A stretch of 64,000 nt of DNA from Terrimicrobium sacchariphilum (GCF_001613545.1 NZ_BDCO01000002.1:3286001-3350000), one strand, 5' to 3'; shown: positions 17,495-26,089, numbered from the stretch's first letter. Notes: generated from the sequence alone by a model not told the origin. Numbers and translations are program-made.

Positions 17495-18511
17495 ATGGAC
17501 CTGAACATCGTCTGGTACATCCTCGTCGGAGTCTTGCTCACGGGTTACGCCGTGCTCGACGGCTTCGATCTCGGCGTCGGCACGCTCCATCTCTTTGTCA
17601 AAAAGGACGAGCATCGCCGCCTCCTCCTGAACTCCATCGGTCCCGTGTGGGACGGCAACGAGGTGTGGCTCGTCACCGGCGGCGGCGCGCTCTTTGCCGC
17701 CTTCCCCGAGGCTTACGCGACGGTCTTCTCCGGCCTGTACCTCGCCTTCATGCTCCTGCTCTGCGCGCTCATCTTCCGCGCGGTCGCGATCGAGTTTCGC
17801 AGCAAGGAGCCGTGGGGCTGGTGGCGCAAGCTGTGGGACACCGCCTTCTCGCTCGGCAGCTTTGTCTCCGCCCTTCTCATCGGCGTGGCCATGGGCAACA
17901 TGGTCATCGGCCTCCCACTTACGGCGGACCACGAATACGCCGGCACCTTCCTCAGCCTCCTCAATCCCTACGCCCTCGTCGTCGGGATCACCACCGTGCT
18001 CCTCTTTGTCATGCACGGCGCGATCTACCTCGCGATGAAAAATGACGGCGAGTTGCACGACATCATCGTCGGCTGGATTCCCCGCCTCATCGGCTTCTTC
18101 ATCACCGCCTACGTGGTGCTCAACATGCTCACGCTCGTCTACGTGCCGCATGTGCTGAAGACCGTGCAGTCCCGCCCCTGGATCCTCGCCATCGTGCTCT
18201 TCGGAGTGCTCATTGTGATGAACATCCCGCGCGAGATTCACAAGGGCCGCCGCTTCAATGCCTTCCTCTCCTCCTGCTTCGGCATGATCGCGATGATGGC
18301 CACCTTCGGCGCGACCTCGTTCCCGTACATGGTGTACTCCAATCCCAACCCGGAAAACAGCCTCACCATCTACAACGCCGCATCGACCGACAAGACCCTC
18401 GGCATCATGCTCATCATCGCCCTCATCGGCGTGCCGATTGTGCTGGCCTACACCGCCTGCATCTACTGGATCTTCCGCGGCAAGACCCGCCTTACCGGTC
18501 ACAGCTACTAG
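17495..18511 (+). CDS. cydB: Cytochrome bd quinol oxidase subunit II
   Basis: 338 aa from the ATG at 17495, 4 nt after the cydA stop; an in-frame start further upstream would overlap cydA and is rejected. Hallmarks are GYAVLDGFDLGVGTLH at the N-terminus, the segment GPVWDGNEVWLVTGGGALFAAFP, and about eight hydrophobic helices. It partners CydA. No CydX-like short ORF follows before the terminator. Confidence 0.95.
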   Translation: MDLNIVWYILVGVLLTGYAVLDGFDLGVGTLHLFVKKDEHRRLLLNSIGPVWDGNEVWLVTGGGALFAAFPEAYATVFSGLYLAFMLLLCALIFRAVAIEFRSKEPWGWWRKLWDTAFSLGSFVSALLIGVAMGNMVIGLPLTADHEYAGTFLSLLNPYALVVGITTVLLFVMHGAIYLAMKNDGELHDIIVGWIPRLIGFFITAYVVLNMLTLVYVPHVLKTVQSRPWILAIVLFGVLIVMNIPREIHKGRRFNAFLSSCFGMIAMMATFGATSFPYMVYSNPNPENSLTIYNAASTDKTLGIMLIIALIGVPIVLAYTACIYWIFRGKTRLTGHSY

Positions 18512-18533
18512 GCTGGAAGATCATTTCCCAGTC

Positions 18534-18574
18534 GGCGGCTCTGGCAGCAAATGCCTGGGCCGCCGCTTTTTTTT
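18534..18574 (+). terminator. Intrinsic terminator after cydB
   Basis: GGCGGC pairs with GCCGCC, with inner GGCA/TGCC, followed by eight T residues (18567-18574). It ends the plus-strand respiratory cluster and runs into the stop codon of the convergent radical SAM gene. Confidence 0.85.
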
Positions 18575-20057
18575 AATCCCGGGCCGACAGCGCGCTGACG
18601 CGGAAGTGGAATCCGAAGACGGACAGCGTGATCGCGTGGGGCAGGAGTTCCGGACGATTGACGACCGTCCACACCATCAGCCGCCAGAAATGCACACGCT
18701 CCTGGCCGAGAATCCCCAGCGAATAAAACGCGCGAAAGGCGGCGGCTATATGCCGCGACTCAAGTCGCTCGCGAATTTCTGGAGCCCGGTATTCCTGCAG
18801 GAAGGTGGTGACGCGGCGGTAATAATTTCCCGGTGAGTAAATCGTCTCCACGATCCGGCGGTAACCGTCGCGGAGCGTAGGCCAGTCCATCGTGGTCCGG
18901 ATGTTCGTCGTACCGTCTCCATTGTCGCCCGTGATCTCGCCGATGAGGCGCTCGGACTCCTGCAGCCGCTTGTACAGCCGCGTCCCCGGGATGGCCTGCA
19001 ACAGCCCGACCATGGCCACGACGATGCCGCTCTTTTGGATAAAATCGATCTGGCGCTGAAAGATCGTGGGCGTGTCGTTGTCGAAGCCCACGATGAAGCC
19101 CGCCTGCACCTCCAGCCCGGCGCGCTGGATGCGCTTCACGTCGCTGATCAGGTCGCGGCTCGTGTTCTGCTTTTTATTGCACTCCTCCAGCGCCTCCGGA
19201 TTCGGCGTCTCGATGCCGATGAAGACAGACTCAAAGCCCGCCTGCCGCATCTTTTCCATCAGCGGCACGTCGTCGGCGATATTGATGGAGGCCTCGGTGT
19301 AAAACGGCATTCCGCCGCCATTCTTCTGCCATTCGATCAAGGCGGGCAGCAGTTCGCGGGAAAGCCGGCTCTTGTTGCCGATGAGGTTGTCGTCGACGAA
19401 GAAGACCTTGCCCCGCCAGCCGAGGTCGCGCAGGAGGTTCAGTTCCTCGATCACCTGCTCGGGCGACTTCGTGCGCGGTCGATGCCCGAAGAGCGCCGTA
19501 ACATTGCAAAACTCGCATTGAAAGGGACACCCGCGCGAGTATTGCAGGCTCATCGAGGCGTATTTCCTCAGGTCCGCGAGTTCCCACATCGGAACCGGCG
19601 TCGTGCGAATGTCGGCAAACTCCCCGTTCGCACTGTAAAGCCGCTGCGGCGTGCCGTTTTCCAGATCGGCCAGGAAACGCGGCAGCGTGATCTCCGCCTC
19701 GTCGAGAATGAGATGATCCACCTCGGGAAAGCTCTCCGCCTCGGTGCTGAACAACGGACCGCCCGCCACGACCTTCAGCCCCGCCGCCTTGCACCGGGCG
19801 ATCAACTGGCGCGCGGAACTCCGCTGCACCGTCATCCCGCTGATCAGCGCGTAATCCGCCCAGTCCAGATCGGAATCCCGCAGATCCGCCACATTCATAT
19901 CGATCATCCGCTTGCGCCAGTGGGCTGGAAGCAGGGAAGCCACCGTCAGGAGGCCGAGAGGAGGAAACGCTGACTTCCTCGAGACAAATTTCAACGCATG
20001 GCGAAAACTCCAGAACGTGTCCGGGATTTCAGGATAAAGGAGAAGGACGTTAGGCAT
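18573..20057 (-). CDS. B12-binding radical SAM protein with DUF4070 C-terminus
   Basis: 494 aa from MPNVLLLYPEIPDTF (start 20057; a longer start at 20114 adds an unconserved 19 residues). Order: a Rossmann-like B12-binding domain (about 1-150) without a clear DxHxxG motif, the radical SAM domain with CPFQCEFC binding the 4Fe-4S cluster, then a C-terminal region of about 120 residues like DUF4070. HpnP hopanoid C-2 methylases share this architecture, but so do many uncharacterised enzymes, and no hopanoid genes are adjacent. It probably catalyses a methylation or other radical modification of a lipid or cofactor. Monocistronic, convergent with cydB. Confidence 0.85.
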   Translation of the reverse strand: MPNVLLLYPEIPDTFWSFRHALKFVSRKSAFPPLGLLTVASLLPAHWRKRMIDMNVADLRDSDLDWADYALISGMTVQRSSARQLIARCKAAGLKVVAGGPLFSTEAESFPEVDHLILDEAEITLPRFLADLENGTPQRLYSANGEFADIRTTPVPMWELADLRKYASMSLQYSRGCPFQCEFCNVTALFGHRPRTKSPEQVIEELNLLRDLGWRGKVFFVDDNLIGNKSRLSRELLPALIEWQKNGGGMPFYTEASINIADDVPLMEKMRQAGFESVFIGIETPNPEALEECNKKQNTSRDLISDVKRIQRAGLEVQAGFIVGFDNDTPTIFQRQIDFIQKSGIVVAMVGLLQAIPGTRLYKRLQESERLIGEITGDNGDGTTNIRTTMDWPTLRDGYRRIVETIYSPGNYYRRVTTFLQEYRAPEIRERLESRHIAAAFRAFYSLGILGQERVHFWRLMVWTVVNRPELLPHAITLSVFGFHFRVSALSARD

Positions 20058-20315
20058 CGTAAAATGCCCTTTGGCATCGTCGGTCCATTTTAGAAATGGC
20101 TGCAAACGACGCAAAGAAATTCCCCGGAGGCCGTGTATCCGCGGCCGGGCGAAACGACTGCCGGGCCTGTATTTTCCAGCCTTCCCGGAGCAGCGACCTT
20201 ATCGTCCGTAAAGGAGTCTGATTCCCGCCGTTCGCAAAAAATGCCCTCCGGAATTTATTATGCTCTTCTCGCAAAAACACGCTCCTTCATTGCCGCCGAT
20301 GGCGAAAAAAGCATA

Positions 20316-20822
20316 ATGACGCCGATGAGCAGCCGAGGAATGTTTTTTCAAGCTCCTTGGGGCCGCATGCTGGTCGTGCTGTCCATCGTCTGCACTGCCG
20401 TCACGCTGAGCCTCGCCCTGCTCCTGGCCACGGGGGGACTCGCCCGGCAGCCGATTCTTTCCCTCATCCTGGTGGCTTTCACCCTCGGCTGCATTCCCTT
20501 CGCCGTACGCGGCTACACCATCGAGGGGACCACGCTTTTCATCCACCGCATCGGGTGGAAGACTCGCATCCCGCTTGATGACCTGCAATCCGCTGTCGCC
20601 GACTCGTCCCTCATCGCCGACAGCTACCGCCTGTTTGGCAATGGCGGATTTTATTCCTTCACCGGCACGTTCAGTTCACCCAAGCTCGGCCGTTACCGCG
20701 CCTACTTCACCGATAGCCGCAAAGCCGTCGTATTGACCTTTCCCAAACGCAAGATCGTCGTCTCTCCCGACCGCCCCGGCGAATTCGCCGCCAAGCTGGG
20801 CCTGGTGATTCAGAACGCCTGA
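20316..20822 (+). CDS. Membrane protein with PH-like domain (paralogue 1)
   Basis: 168 aa from ATG 20316. Two hydrophobic helices (about residues 15-60) are followed by a small beta-rich domain: YTIEGTTLFIHRIGWKTRIP, then LGRYRAYFTDSRKAVVLTFP and KIVVSPDRPGEFAAKLG. This is the pattern of bacterial PH-like domain proteins. The next ORF is a clear paralogue: WKTRIPL, LGKYDAF and IVISPSNPEAFAA all repeat. Function unknown. Confidence 0.7.
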   Translation: MTPMSSRGMFFQAPWGRMLVVLSIVCTAVTLSLALLLATGGLARQPILSLILVAFTLGCIPFAVRGYTIEGTTLFIHRIGWKTRIPLDDLQSAVADSSLIADSYRLFGNGGFYSFTGTFSSPKLGRYRAYFTDSRKAVVLTFPKRKIVVSPDRPGEFAAKLGLVIQNA

Positions 20823-20885
20823 CTCCGGCTTCGCCATACTGCTCCCCGCCGAGAGTTTCATTTCGCCCTCTGGGGCGGCTGGCAG

Positions 20886-21341
20886 TTGTTCACTTATATA
20901 ATGTTCCTTCTGACGGTCTCGGCACTCGTAGTTCGCTCTTTCCGATTCGACGGCTACAATATTACCGTTCTCATTCTCATCCCCATGGTTCTTGCTTCGG
21001 TGCTTTCCATCATCTGGGGATACTCAATTAAAGATGGCATCCTGATCATTCATCGTCTCGCCTGGAAGACTCGCATTCCCCTGGCTGGTCTGGTCGCGTT
21101 TTGGCGCGATCCGTCTCTCACCAGCAAAGATATACCAAGTTGGACAAACACCCCCTATTGCAGCGCAACTGTGTTCTCCCGGCGCCCTTCCTGCCCAAAG
21201 CTCGGAAAATACGACGCCTTTCTCAATGGCCACAAAAACGCCATCGTATTAGCATTCCCCTCACGCAGGATCGTGATTTCGCCCAGCAATCCCGAGGCAT
21301 TCGCCGCCGCACTCCAGCAGACCGTCCCGACCGCATCATGA
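20886..21341 (+). CDS. Membrane protein with PH-like domain (paralogue 2, uncertain start)
   Basis: 151 aa from a TTG at 20886, or 146 aa from ATG 20901. It shares the IIHRLAWKTRIPL, LGKYDAFLNGHKNAIVLAFP and RIVISPSNPEAFAA pattern with the gene just upstream, so the two arose by tandem duplication. The frame stays open back to the upstream stop at 20822, and that non-initiating stretch (FHFALWGG) aligns with FFQAPWGR of paralogue 1, so the ancestral start was probably lost. It overlaps the next gene by 4 nt. Confidence 0.62.
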   Translation: MFTYIMFLLTVSALVVRSFRFDGYNITVLILIPMVLASVLSIIWGYSIKDGILIIHRLAWKTRIPLAGLVAFWRDPSLTSKDIPSWTNTPYCSATVFSRRPSCPKLGKYDAFLNGHKNAIVLAFPSRRIVISPSNPEAFAAALQQTVPTAS

Positions 21342-21880
21342 GCGTCCCGTTGCGCATCGTCCTGGCCCTTCTGGCGATCTGCCTCGCGACATGGGGCGTC
21401 TTGGCCGAAGAGCCCCCTGCGAACCAGCCCCGCATCGTGATCCGTGTCGAGCAGAGCAAGGACCTGATTTTCAGGATTAACGGACTCGCCAGAACAGAGA
21501 AGGAAACAAAAGACTGGCTGGCGAAAATCTCCGCCACCGCCGGCCGTCAGGATCCGATCATCATATTCGCCGAACTCTCTCAGTCTCCGGAGCCCGCGAA
21601 GATGATCTACAGGTTTGCCCAAGAGCACTTTGATCGCGCCGGTCTGGTCGTTTTCGACGAGTCCCGCCAAGAATATGTCGTCATCACGGAAAACGGCGAC
21701 GACTTCCGCGAGTGGATTCGCCGTCACGTGCGTCTTCCGAAAATCTCTCCGGCCCAGCAAACCACCACGACGGTCTCCGAGCCGAGGCAGCCCTTCGCGC
21801 CCGATTCCACAGGCCCCGTCCAGCAGCAAATCCAGCAGTTTGATTCGCTGGAAAAAGGGCGGCTTCCCGGCAGCCCCTAG
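21338..21880 (+). CDS. Secreted or anchored protein with ExbD/TolR-like periplasmic domain
   Basis: 180 aa from ATG 21338, overlapping the preceding stop (ATGA). An N-terminal hydrophobic segment (IVLALLAICLATWGVLA) acts as signal or anchor. The mature part IVIRVEQSKDLIFRINGLAR, DPIIIFAELSQSPEP and FDRAGLVVFDE follows the beta-alpha pattern of ExbD/TolR periplasmic domains, but the membrane Asp needed for proton coupling is not visible. Gln/Pro-rich tail. Probably co-transcribed with the two PH-like genes; family assignment tentative. Confidence 0.6.
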   Translation: MSVPLRIVLALLAICLATWGVLAEEPPANQPRIVIRVEQSKDLIFRINGLARTEKETKDWLAKISATAGRQDPIIIFAELSQSPEPAKMIYRFAQEHFDRAGLVVFDESRQEYVVITENGDDFREWIRRHVRLPKISPAQQTTTTVSEPRQPFAPDSTGPVQQQIQQFDSLEKGRLPGSP

Positions 21881-21957
21881 CCAGCCGGCCCAGCCACCTG
21901 CGAGGCCGCTCGTCCCTGCGCCCCTGAGAGCGGCGTCGAAATGGTGGATACGTCTCC

Positions 21958-22572
21958 TCAGGCCTGCGGAGGCAGGGCGGGAGGGAGCGAGGGCTTGTAT
22001 TCGAGATTGTTGATGAGGCCGCTGTTCAGGCGGTAGCACCAGGCGTGAATGCTCAGCTTCTGGCCACGCCGGAGGGCATTTTGCACGATGGTGGTTTCCT
22101 CCACGTGACGCGCCTGGTCGATGGCGTTCAGCTCACAGAGCATGTCCTCCTTTTCAATCTGGTCGAGTCCAGTGAAGCGTTCGGGCTGACGGCGGTATAT
22201 CGAGCGCACGTGGCGGAGCCAGTTGTCGATGAGGCCAAACTCCTGGTCCAGCAGGGCCGCGCGCACGCCACCGCAGCCGTAGTGACCGACGACCATCACA
22301 TGCTCGACCTTGAGCACGTCGACGGCGTACTGGAGCACGGAGAGGCAGTTGAAATCGGTGTGGTTGACGAGGTTCGCCACGTTGCGATGCACAAAAACCT
22401 CGCCCGGCTTGAGTCCGAGAATTTCATTGGCCGGCACGCGGCTGTCGGAACACCCGATCCACAAATACTTCGGGTTTTGCACGTCGACCAGTTTGGAGAA
22501 GAAATCCGGCTCCTCCTCGATCATCTGAGCTGCCCAACGACGATTCTGTTCAAAGAGAATTTCGATGCTCAT
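21958..22572 (-). CDS. can: Beta-class carbonic anhydrase
   Basis: A 204-aa zinc enzyme interconverting CO2 and bicarbonate. Zinc ligands and catalytic dyad are visible in CSDSRVPA (Cys, Asp, Arg) and VVGHYGCGG (His, Cys). EVFVHRNVANLV is the conserved central strand. Length is typical. It is transcribed on the minus strand, convergent with the PH-like/ExbD-like set. Confidence 0.95.
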   Translation of the reverse strand: MSIEILFEQNRRWAAQMIEEEPDFFSKLVDVQNPKYLWIGCSDSRVPANEILGLKPGEVFVHRNVANLVNHTDFNCLSVLQYAVDVLKVEHVMVVGHYGCGGVRAALLDQEFGLIDNWLRHVRSIYRRQPERFTGLDQIEKEDMLCELNAIDQARHVEETTIVQNALRRGQKLSIHAWCYRLNSGLINNLEYKPSLPPALPPQA

Positions 22573-22649
22573 GCGCGGCAGTAACTAGTCGGCTTTTCGC
22601 CAAACGTCCCGCATTTTTTCACCGGAAAGCCCCGCCTCAGGGAATCTCC

Positions 22650-23810
22650 CTACTTTCTAGCGATGACGTCGCGGTACATCTCCTCGATGGCAGCAACCTG
22701 CCGGGCGGCGGAAAATCGCTCATGAATCGTCTGCGAGGCGTGCCGGGAAAGCTCTTCGTACAGCACGGGATCGTCGGCGACACGCAACATTGCCTTCGCC
22801 AGTGCTGCATGGTCCCGCTCCTCGACGAGCAGTCCTTCGCGACCCTCGGTGACAACCTCCGGGATACCCCCGTGGTGCGTGGCAAAAACCGGCAGCCCGA
22901 TCGCCATCGCCTCCAGCATAGCATTGGGCACGCCCTCGACATCGCCTCCCGCCGTTTCGCTGGGCTGGAGAAAAAAGTGCGACCCGGCGAAAAGCCCGTG
23001 CAGCGACTCCTGATCGAGGAACCCGGCAAACTCGACGCGATCCTCAATATTCAGTTCGCTGGCAAGAGCGCGAAGCTCGTTTTCCAGTGGCCCCTCTCCC
23101 GCAATGGTCAGGGTGGAAAAGGGATGCACGCGCGTAAACTCGGCAAAAGCCCGCAGCGTGGTGGGAATGCCCTTTTTGCGCACCAGCCTCGCCGCCTGCA
23201 CCAGCCGCCACGTACCGTCGGCCGGCGGATGCGGCCGCACGATCCCGGCGAATTCCGGCACGATCGTGCGCATGATGCGCAGCTTGTCCTGCGGGCAGCC
23301 GAGCTTGTGCACGGCGCGGGCGAGTTGCTCGCTCCGGCAGGGCACGAAGGCCGCCCGATCGAAAATCTCCACCAGCGTATCCGTATACTCCGGGGAGGCC
23401 ATCGAGCCCGCCACGTCCGAACCATGGAAGGAAACGACGAAGGGGATCTTCAGCTTGCGAAAGAGCGGCAGCATGTGCACGGCCACATTGCCAAAGAACA
23501 CGTGAAGCAACTCACAGTCGTGCCGATCAAGAGCCGCGCAAAAGGCCTGCACCTCGCCGGGCGATATCTGCCATGGACGCCCCGTGCGCTTTTCAAAAAA
23601 CCTCCCGAGAAAACGGAACGACGAGCGCGGGATCACCTCGACCGTCTCGGCCACCCAGTCGCCTTCCAGCTTTTGAGTGAGCACGATGGGGCGAAATTCC
23701 CGCAAACCGGTGACGTGCCGGTAGATGTGCAGCATCTCCGGCTTCAGGAAAGTCGCGCAAAAGAGCCCGACTCCCGGCCGTTTACCACTCGACACCGGCA
23801 ACGACCACAC
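22650..23810 (-). CDS. GT4-family glycosyltransferase
   Basis: A 386-aa GT-B fold enzyme resembling WcaL/exopolysaccharide glycosyltransferases. The N-terminal half has VPFVVSFHGSDVAG. The C-terminal half has RLVQAARLVRKKGIPTTL and the donor-binding segment EGVPNAMLEAMAIGLPV followed by HHGGIPEVV, the E-x7-E type of GT4. It probably transfers a sugar from a nucleotide donor to a surface glycan or lipid. An alternative GTG at 23795 would also overlap the end of the upstream 99-aa gene; coupling with that gene is likely. Confidence 0.9.
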   Translation of the reverse strand: MWSLPVSSGKRPGVGLFCATFLKPEMLHIYRHVTGLREFRPIVLTQKLEGDWVAETVEVIPRSSFRFLGRFFEKRTGRPWQISPGEVQAFCAALDRHDCELLHVFFGNVAVHMLPLFRKLKIPFVVSFHGSDVAGSMASPEYTDTLVEIFDRAAFVPCRSEQLARAVHKLGCPQDKLRIMRTIVPEFAGIVRPHPPADGTWRLVQAARLVRKKGIPTTLRAFAEFTRVHPFSTLTIAGEGPLENELRALASELNIEDRVEFAGFLDQESLHGLFAGSHFFLQPSETAGGDVEGVPNAMLEAMAIGLPVFATHHGGIPEVVTEGREGLLVEERDHAALAKAMLRVADDPVLYEELSRHASQTIHERFSAARQVAAIEEMYRDVIARK

Positions 23811-24081
23811 CCGTGGAATGATAGGGCGTGCCCGGTCCGAAGTCCTTGGAAACGAACTTCTGGCCCGATCCGTACTTCGCCGGAGCAGCCGGATTGATCA
23901 TCTGCCAGGGCTTCTTGTTGTTGAAAATATCGGCCACGATGCCCTCGATCGACGGACCCTGCTGGATCACGATGGTCTGGGTCTGGTATCGGGCATCCCG
24001 GGGCTTCTCCGCGGAAAAGTCCTGGGCCACCAGCGGCGCAAGGGAGGCCGCCAGGAACAGCGATGTGAGAATCTTGCGCAT
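23782..24081 (-). CDS. Small secreted protein, unknown function
   Basis: A 99-aa protein with a standard signal peptide (MRKILTSLFLAASLAPLVAQ). The mature part (FSAEKPRDARYQTQTIVIQQ, GPSIEGIVADIFNNKKPWQMINPAA) has no motif I recognise. Its stop overlaps the start of the GT4 gene on the same strand, so the two are probably co-expressed. Confidence 0.7.
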   Translation of the reverse strand: MRKILTSLFLAASLAPLVAQDFSAEKPRDARYQTQTIVIQQGPSIEGIVADIFNNKKPWQMINPAAPAKYGSGQKFVSKDFGPGTPYHSTGVVVAGVEW

Positions 24082-24168
24082 ATTTTTACTCTAGTATCGT
24101 ATTCCGTACCCGGCAAGACCGCATAATCCCGAGCAGCCCATCGGTGAGATCCCGCACATAAAGACCCA

Positions 24169-24205
24169 ATCGGAACAGAAGGAAGCAAAGGAAACAAAGG
24201 GGGAG
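24169..24205 (+). repeat. Composite repeat A element, left inverted arm
   Basis: This 37-nt purine-rich arm has its reverse complement at 24424-24460 with one mismatch. A second, inner inverted pair (AGAAGGTCGCAAAGGACAC near 24222; reverse complement near 24383-24418) makes a roughly 290-nt imperfect palindrome occupying most of the 24082-24513 gap. No coding gene is supported in that gap. Confidence 0.85.
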
Positions 24206-24423
24206 GGCAGAAGAAGTTTTTACAGAAGGTCGCAAAGGACACAAAGGACCGCTGCTTTCGCCGCCTTTTTGGCTCGGACCGCCTGTCTCCGGCCGTCGCG
24301 GAAAACGGAAATGCCAACGGAAACGTCTTTCCTCCGTCGCCCATCCCGTAAACAGTGCCGCTTCACCCGGGCGCAACGCCCACCTTTGCGTTCTTTGCGT
24401 CCTTCTGTTGATTGCGTTTTTGT

Positions 24424-24460
24424 CTCCCCCTTCGTTTCCTTTGCTTCCTTCTGTTCCGAT
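24424..24460 (-). repeat. Composite repeat A element, right inverted arm
   Basis: Reverse complement of 24169-24205 with a single mismatch. It ends 53 bp before the kdsD start, so transcripts reaching kdsD may carry a large hairpin leader. Confidence 0.85.
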
Positions 24461-24513
24461 CTGCCTTGGGGTTCTCCCCTTGAATCGTCCGCCCGGAAAC
24501 TCCACAATGCGGC

Positions 24514-25485
24514 ATGGATCATCTCGTCCGTGCTCGAAAAGTCGTAGAGATCGAGCTCGCAGAAATACAGGCCATGGCCGACCGCCTGAACGGCAGCTTC
24601 AATGAGGCCGTGGAACTCGTGCGCGCCGCCGCCGACAGCCGCCACAAGGTCGTCGTCGTGGGCGTGGGCAAGAGCGGCCACATCGGGGAGAAAATCGCCG
24701 CCACCCTCACCAGCACCGGCACCCCGGCCGTCGTGCTGAACTCCCTCAATGCCCTCCATGGCGACCTCGGTGTCGTCAGCGATGGCGACATCATCATCGC
24801 CCTGAGCTACAGCGGCGAGACCGACGAACTTCTCAATATCCTCCCCGCCCTGGCCCGCTTCGACGTGAAGCTCATCGCCATCACCGGAGGCCTGTCCTCG
24901 ACGCTCGCCAAAGCGGCTGATTGCGTGCTCGACGCCCAGGTTTCCCAGGAGGCATGCCCGCTCAATCTCGCCCCCACCTCCAGCACCACCGCGATGCTCG
25001 TACTCGGCGACGCCCTCGCCATGGCGCTGCTCGAGGCCCGGGGCTTTGACAAGGAGGATTTCGCCCGCTTCCATCCCGGTGGGTCCCTCGGTCGCTCGCT
25101 CCTGCTCAAGGTGCGCCAGATCATGCGCGACGCCGACCAGCTCGCTGTCGTCTCGCTCGACACCCCTGTCATCGAGGTGATCAAGGTGATGAACTCCCGC
25201 CGCACCGGCGCCGCCGTCATCGCCGACGAGGCAGGCATCCTCCTCGGCATCTTCACCCACGGGGATTTCGCCCGGCATTTCTCCAACCACCCCGACATCG
25301 GAAGCCGACCTGTGGGCGATTACATGACCCGACGGCCCATCACCATCGGGGCCGACCGCCTCGCCGCCGAGGTGCTCAACATCCTGCAAAAGCACAAGAT
25401 CGACGACCTCGTGGTGGTCGACGGCGCCGGACGCGCCATCGGGCTCGTCGATTCCCAGGACCTATCCCGCTTGAAAATCCTCTAG
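24514..25485 (+). CDS. kdsD: D-arabinose-5-phosphate isomerase (KpsF/GutQ family)
   Basis: A 323-aa enzyme turning ribulose-5-phosphate into arabinose-5-phosphate, the first step of Kdo synthesis for LPS. An N-terminal SIS domain (VGVGKSGHIGEKIAAT, SLNALHGDLG, ALSYSGETDELL) is followed by two CBS domains (from about residue 205: QIMRDADQLAVV and YMTRRPITIG). The ATG at 24514 gives MDHLVRARKVVEIE, which matches family N-termini. Presence of Kdo synthesis fits a Gram-negative-type outer membrane. Confidence 0.95.
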   Translation: MDHLVRARKVVEIELAEIQAMADRLNGSFNEAVELVRAAADSRHKVVVVGVGKSGHIGEKIAATLTSTGTPAVVLNSLNALHGDLGVVSDGDIIIALSYSGETDELLNILPALARFDVKLIAITGGLSSTLAKAADCVLDAQVSQEACPLNLAPTSSTTAMLVLGDALAMALLEARGFDKEDFARFHPGGSLGRSLLLKVRQIMRDADQLAVVSLDTPVIEVIKVMNSRRTGAAVIADEAGILLGIFTHGDFARHFSNHPDIGSRPVGDYMTRRPITIGADRLAAEVLNILQKHKIDDLVVVDGAGRAIGLVDSQDLSRLKIL

Positions 25486-25531
25486 CCAGCCCCCCGCCCG
25501 CGCGGCTACGCTGACCCATTCTCTTCCTTTC

Positions 25532-26089
25532 ATGGCACTCGCAAACGATCTCCGCAAAGGTATGGCCATCCGGTATAATAACAACCCGGCCATCGTTCTT
25601 GAAGTTCAGCACCGCACGCCCGGCAACCTCCGCGCCTTCGTGCAGGTCATCATCCGGTACATCAATACCGGCAAATCCGCCGACGTGCGCTTCTCGTCCA
25701 CGGAGAAGGTCGACCTCGTCGACGTGAACCGCCAGGAGCTCGAGTTCAGCTACGCCGACCCGCAGGGCTTTCATTTCATCAATCCCGACGACTACGAGAC
25801 CATTACGCTCCAGCCCGAGCTCGTCTCGGAGGTGAAGGATTACCTCGTGGAGAATCTCAAGGTGGAAGTCCTCAGCATCGAGGGCCGTCCCGCCCAGGTG
25901 GAAATCCCCTCCTCCGTCGTTCTCAAGGTCACGGAATCCGCCGAGGGCGTCCGTGGCGACAGCGCCAACAACGTGCAGAAACCGGCCACGCTCGAGACCG
26001 GCCTCGTCGTTCAGGTCCCGCTCTTCATCAAGGAAGGCGAGTTGATCAAGATCGACACGCGCACGGGCTCCTACATGGGCCGCGCCTAA
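25532..26089 (+). CDS. efp: Elongation factor P with asparagine at the loop tip
   Basis: A 185-aa translation factor relieving stalls at polyproline. Three domains: KOW-like (1-65), OB domain II, and OB domain III ending in the conserved GELIKIDTRTGSYMGRA. In the domain I loop, E. coli has KPGKGQAF with modified Lys34; here the loop reads RTPGNLRAF, putting Asn32 at the tip position. The usual modification enzymes (EpmA, DHS, EarP) could not act on Asn. It could be an EfpL-like or unmodified-type EF-P. It follows kdsD by 46 bp. Confidence 0.93.
   Translation: MALANDLRKGMAIRYNNNPAIVLEVQHRTPGNLRAFVQVIIRYINTGKSADVRFSSTEKVDLVDVNRQELEFSYADPQGFHFINPDDYETITLQPELVSEVKDYLVENLKVEVLSIEGRPAQVEIPSSVVLKVTESAEGVRGDSANNVQKPATLETGLVVQVPLFIKEGELIKIDTRTGSYMGRA

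Noticed and set aside
22045-22584. 179-aa plus-strand frame
   Set aside because: It is antisense to carbonic anhydrase, whose zinc motifs are intact.
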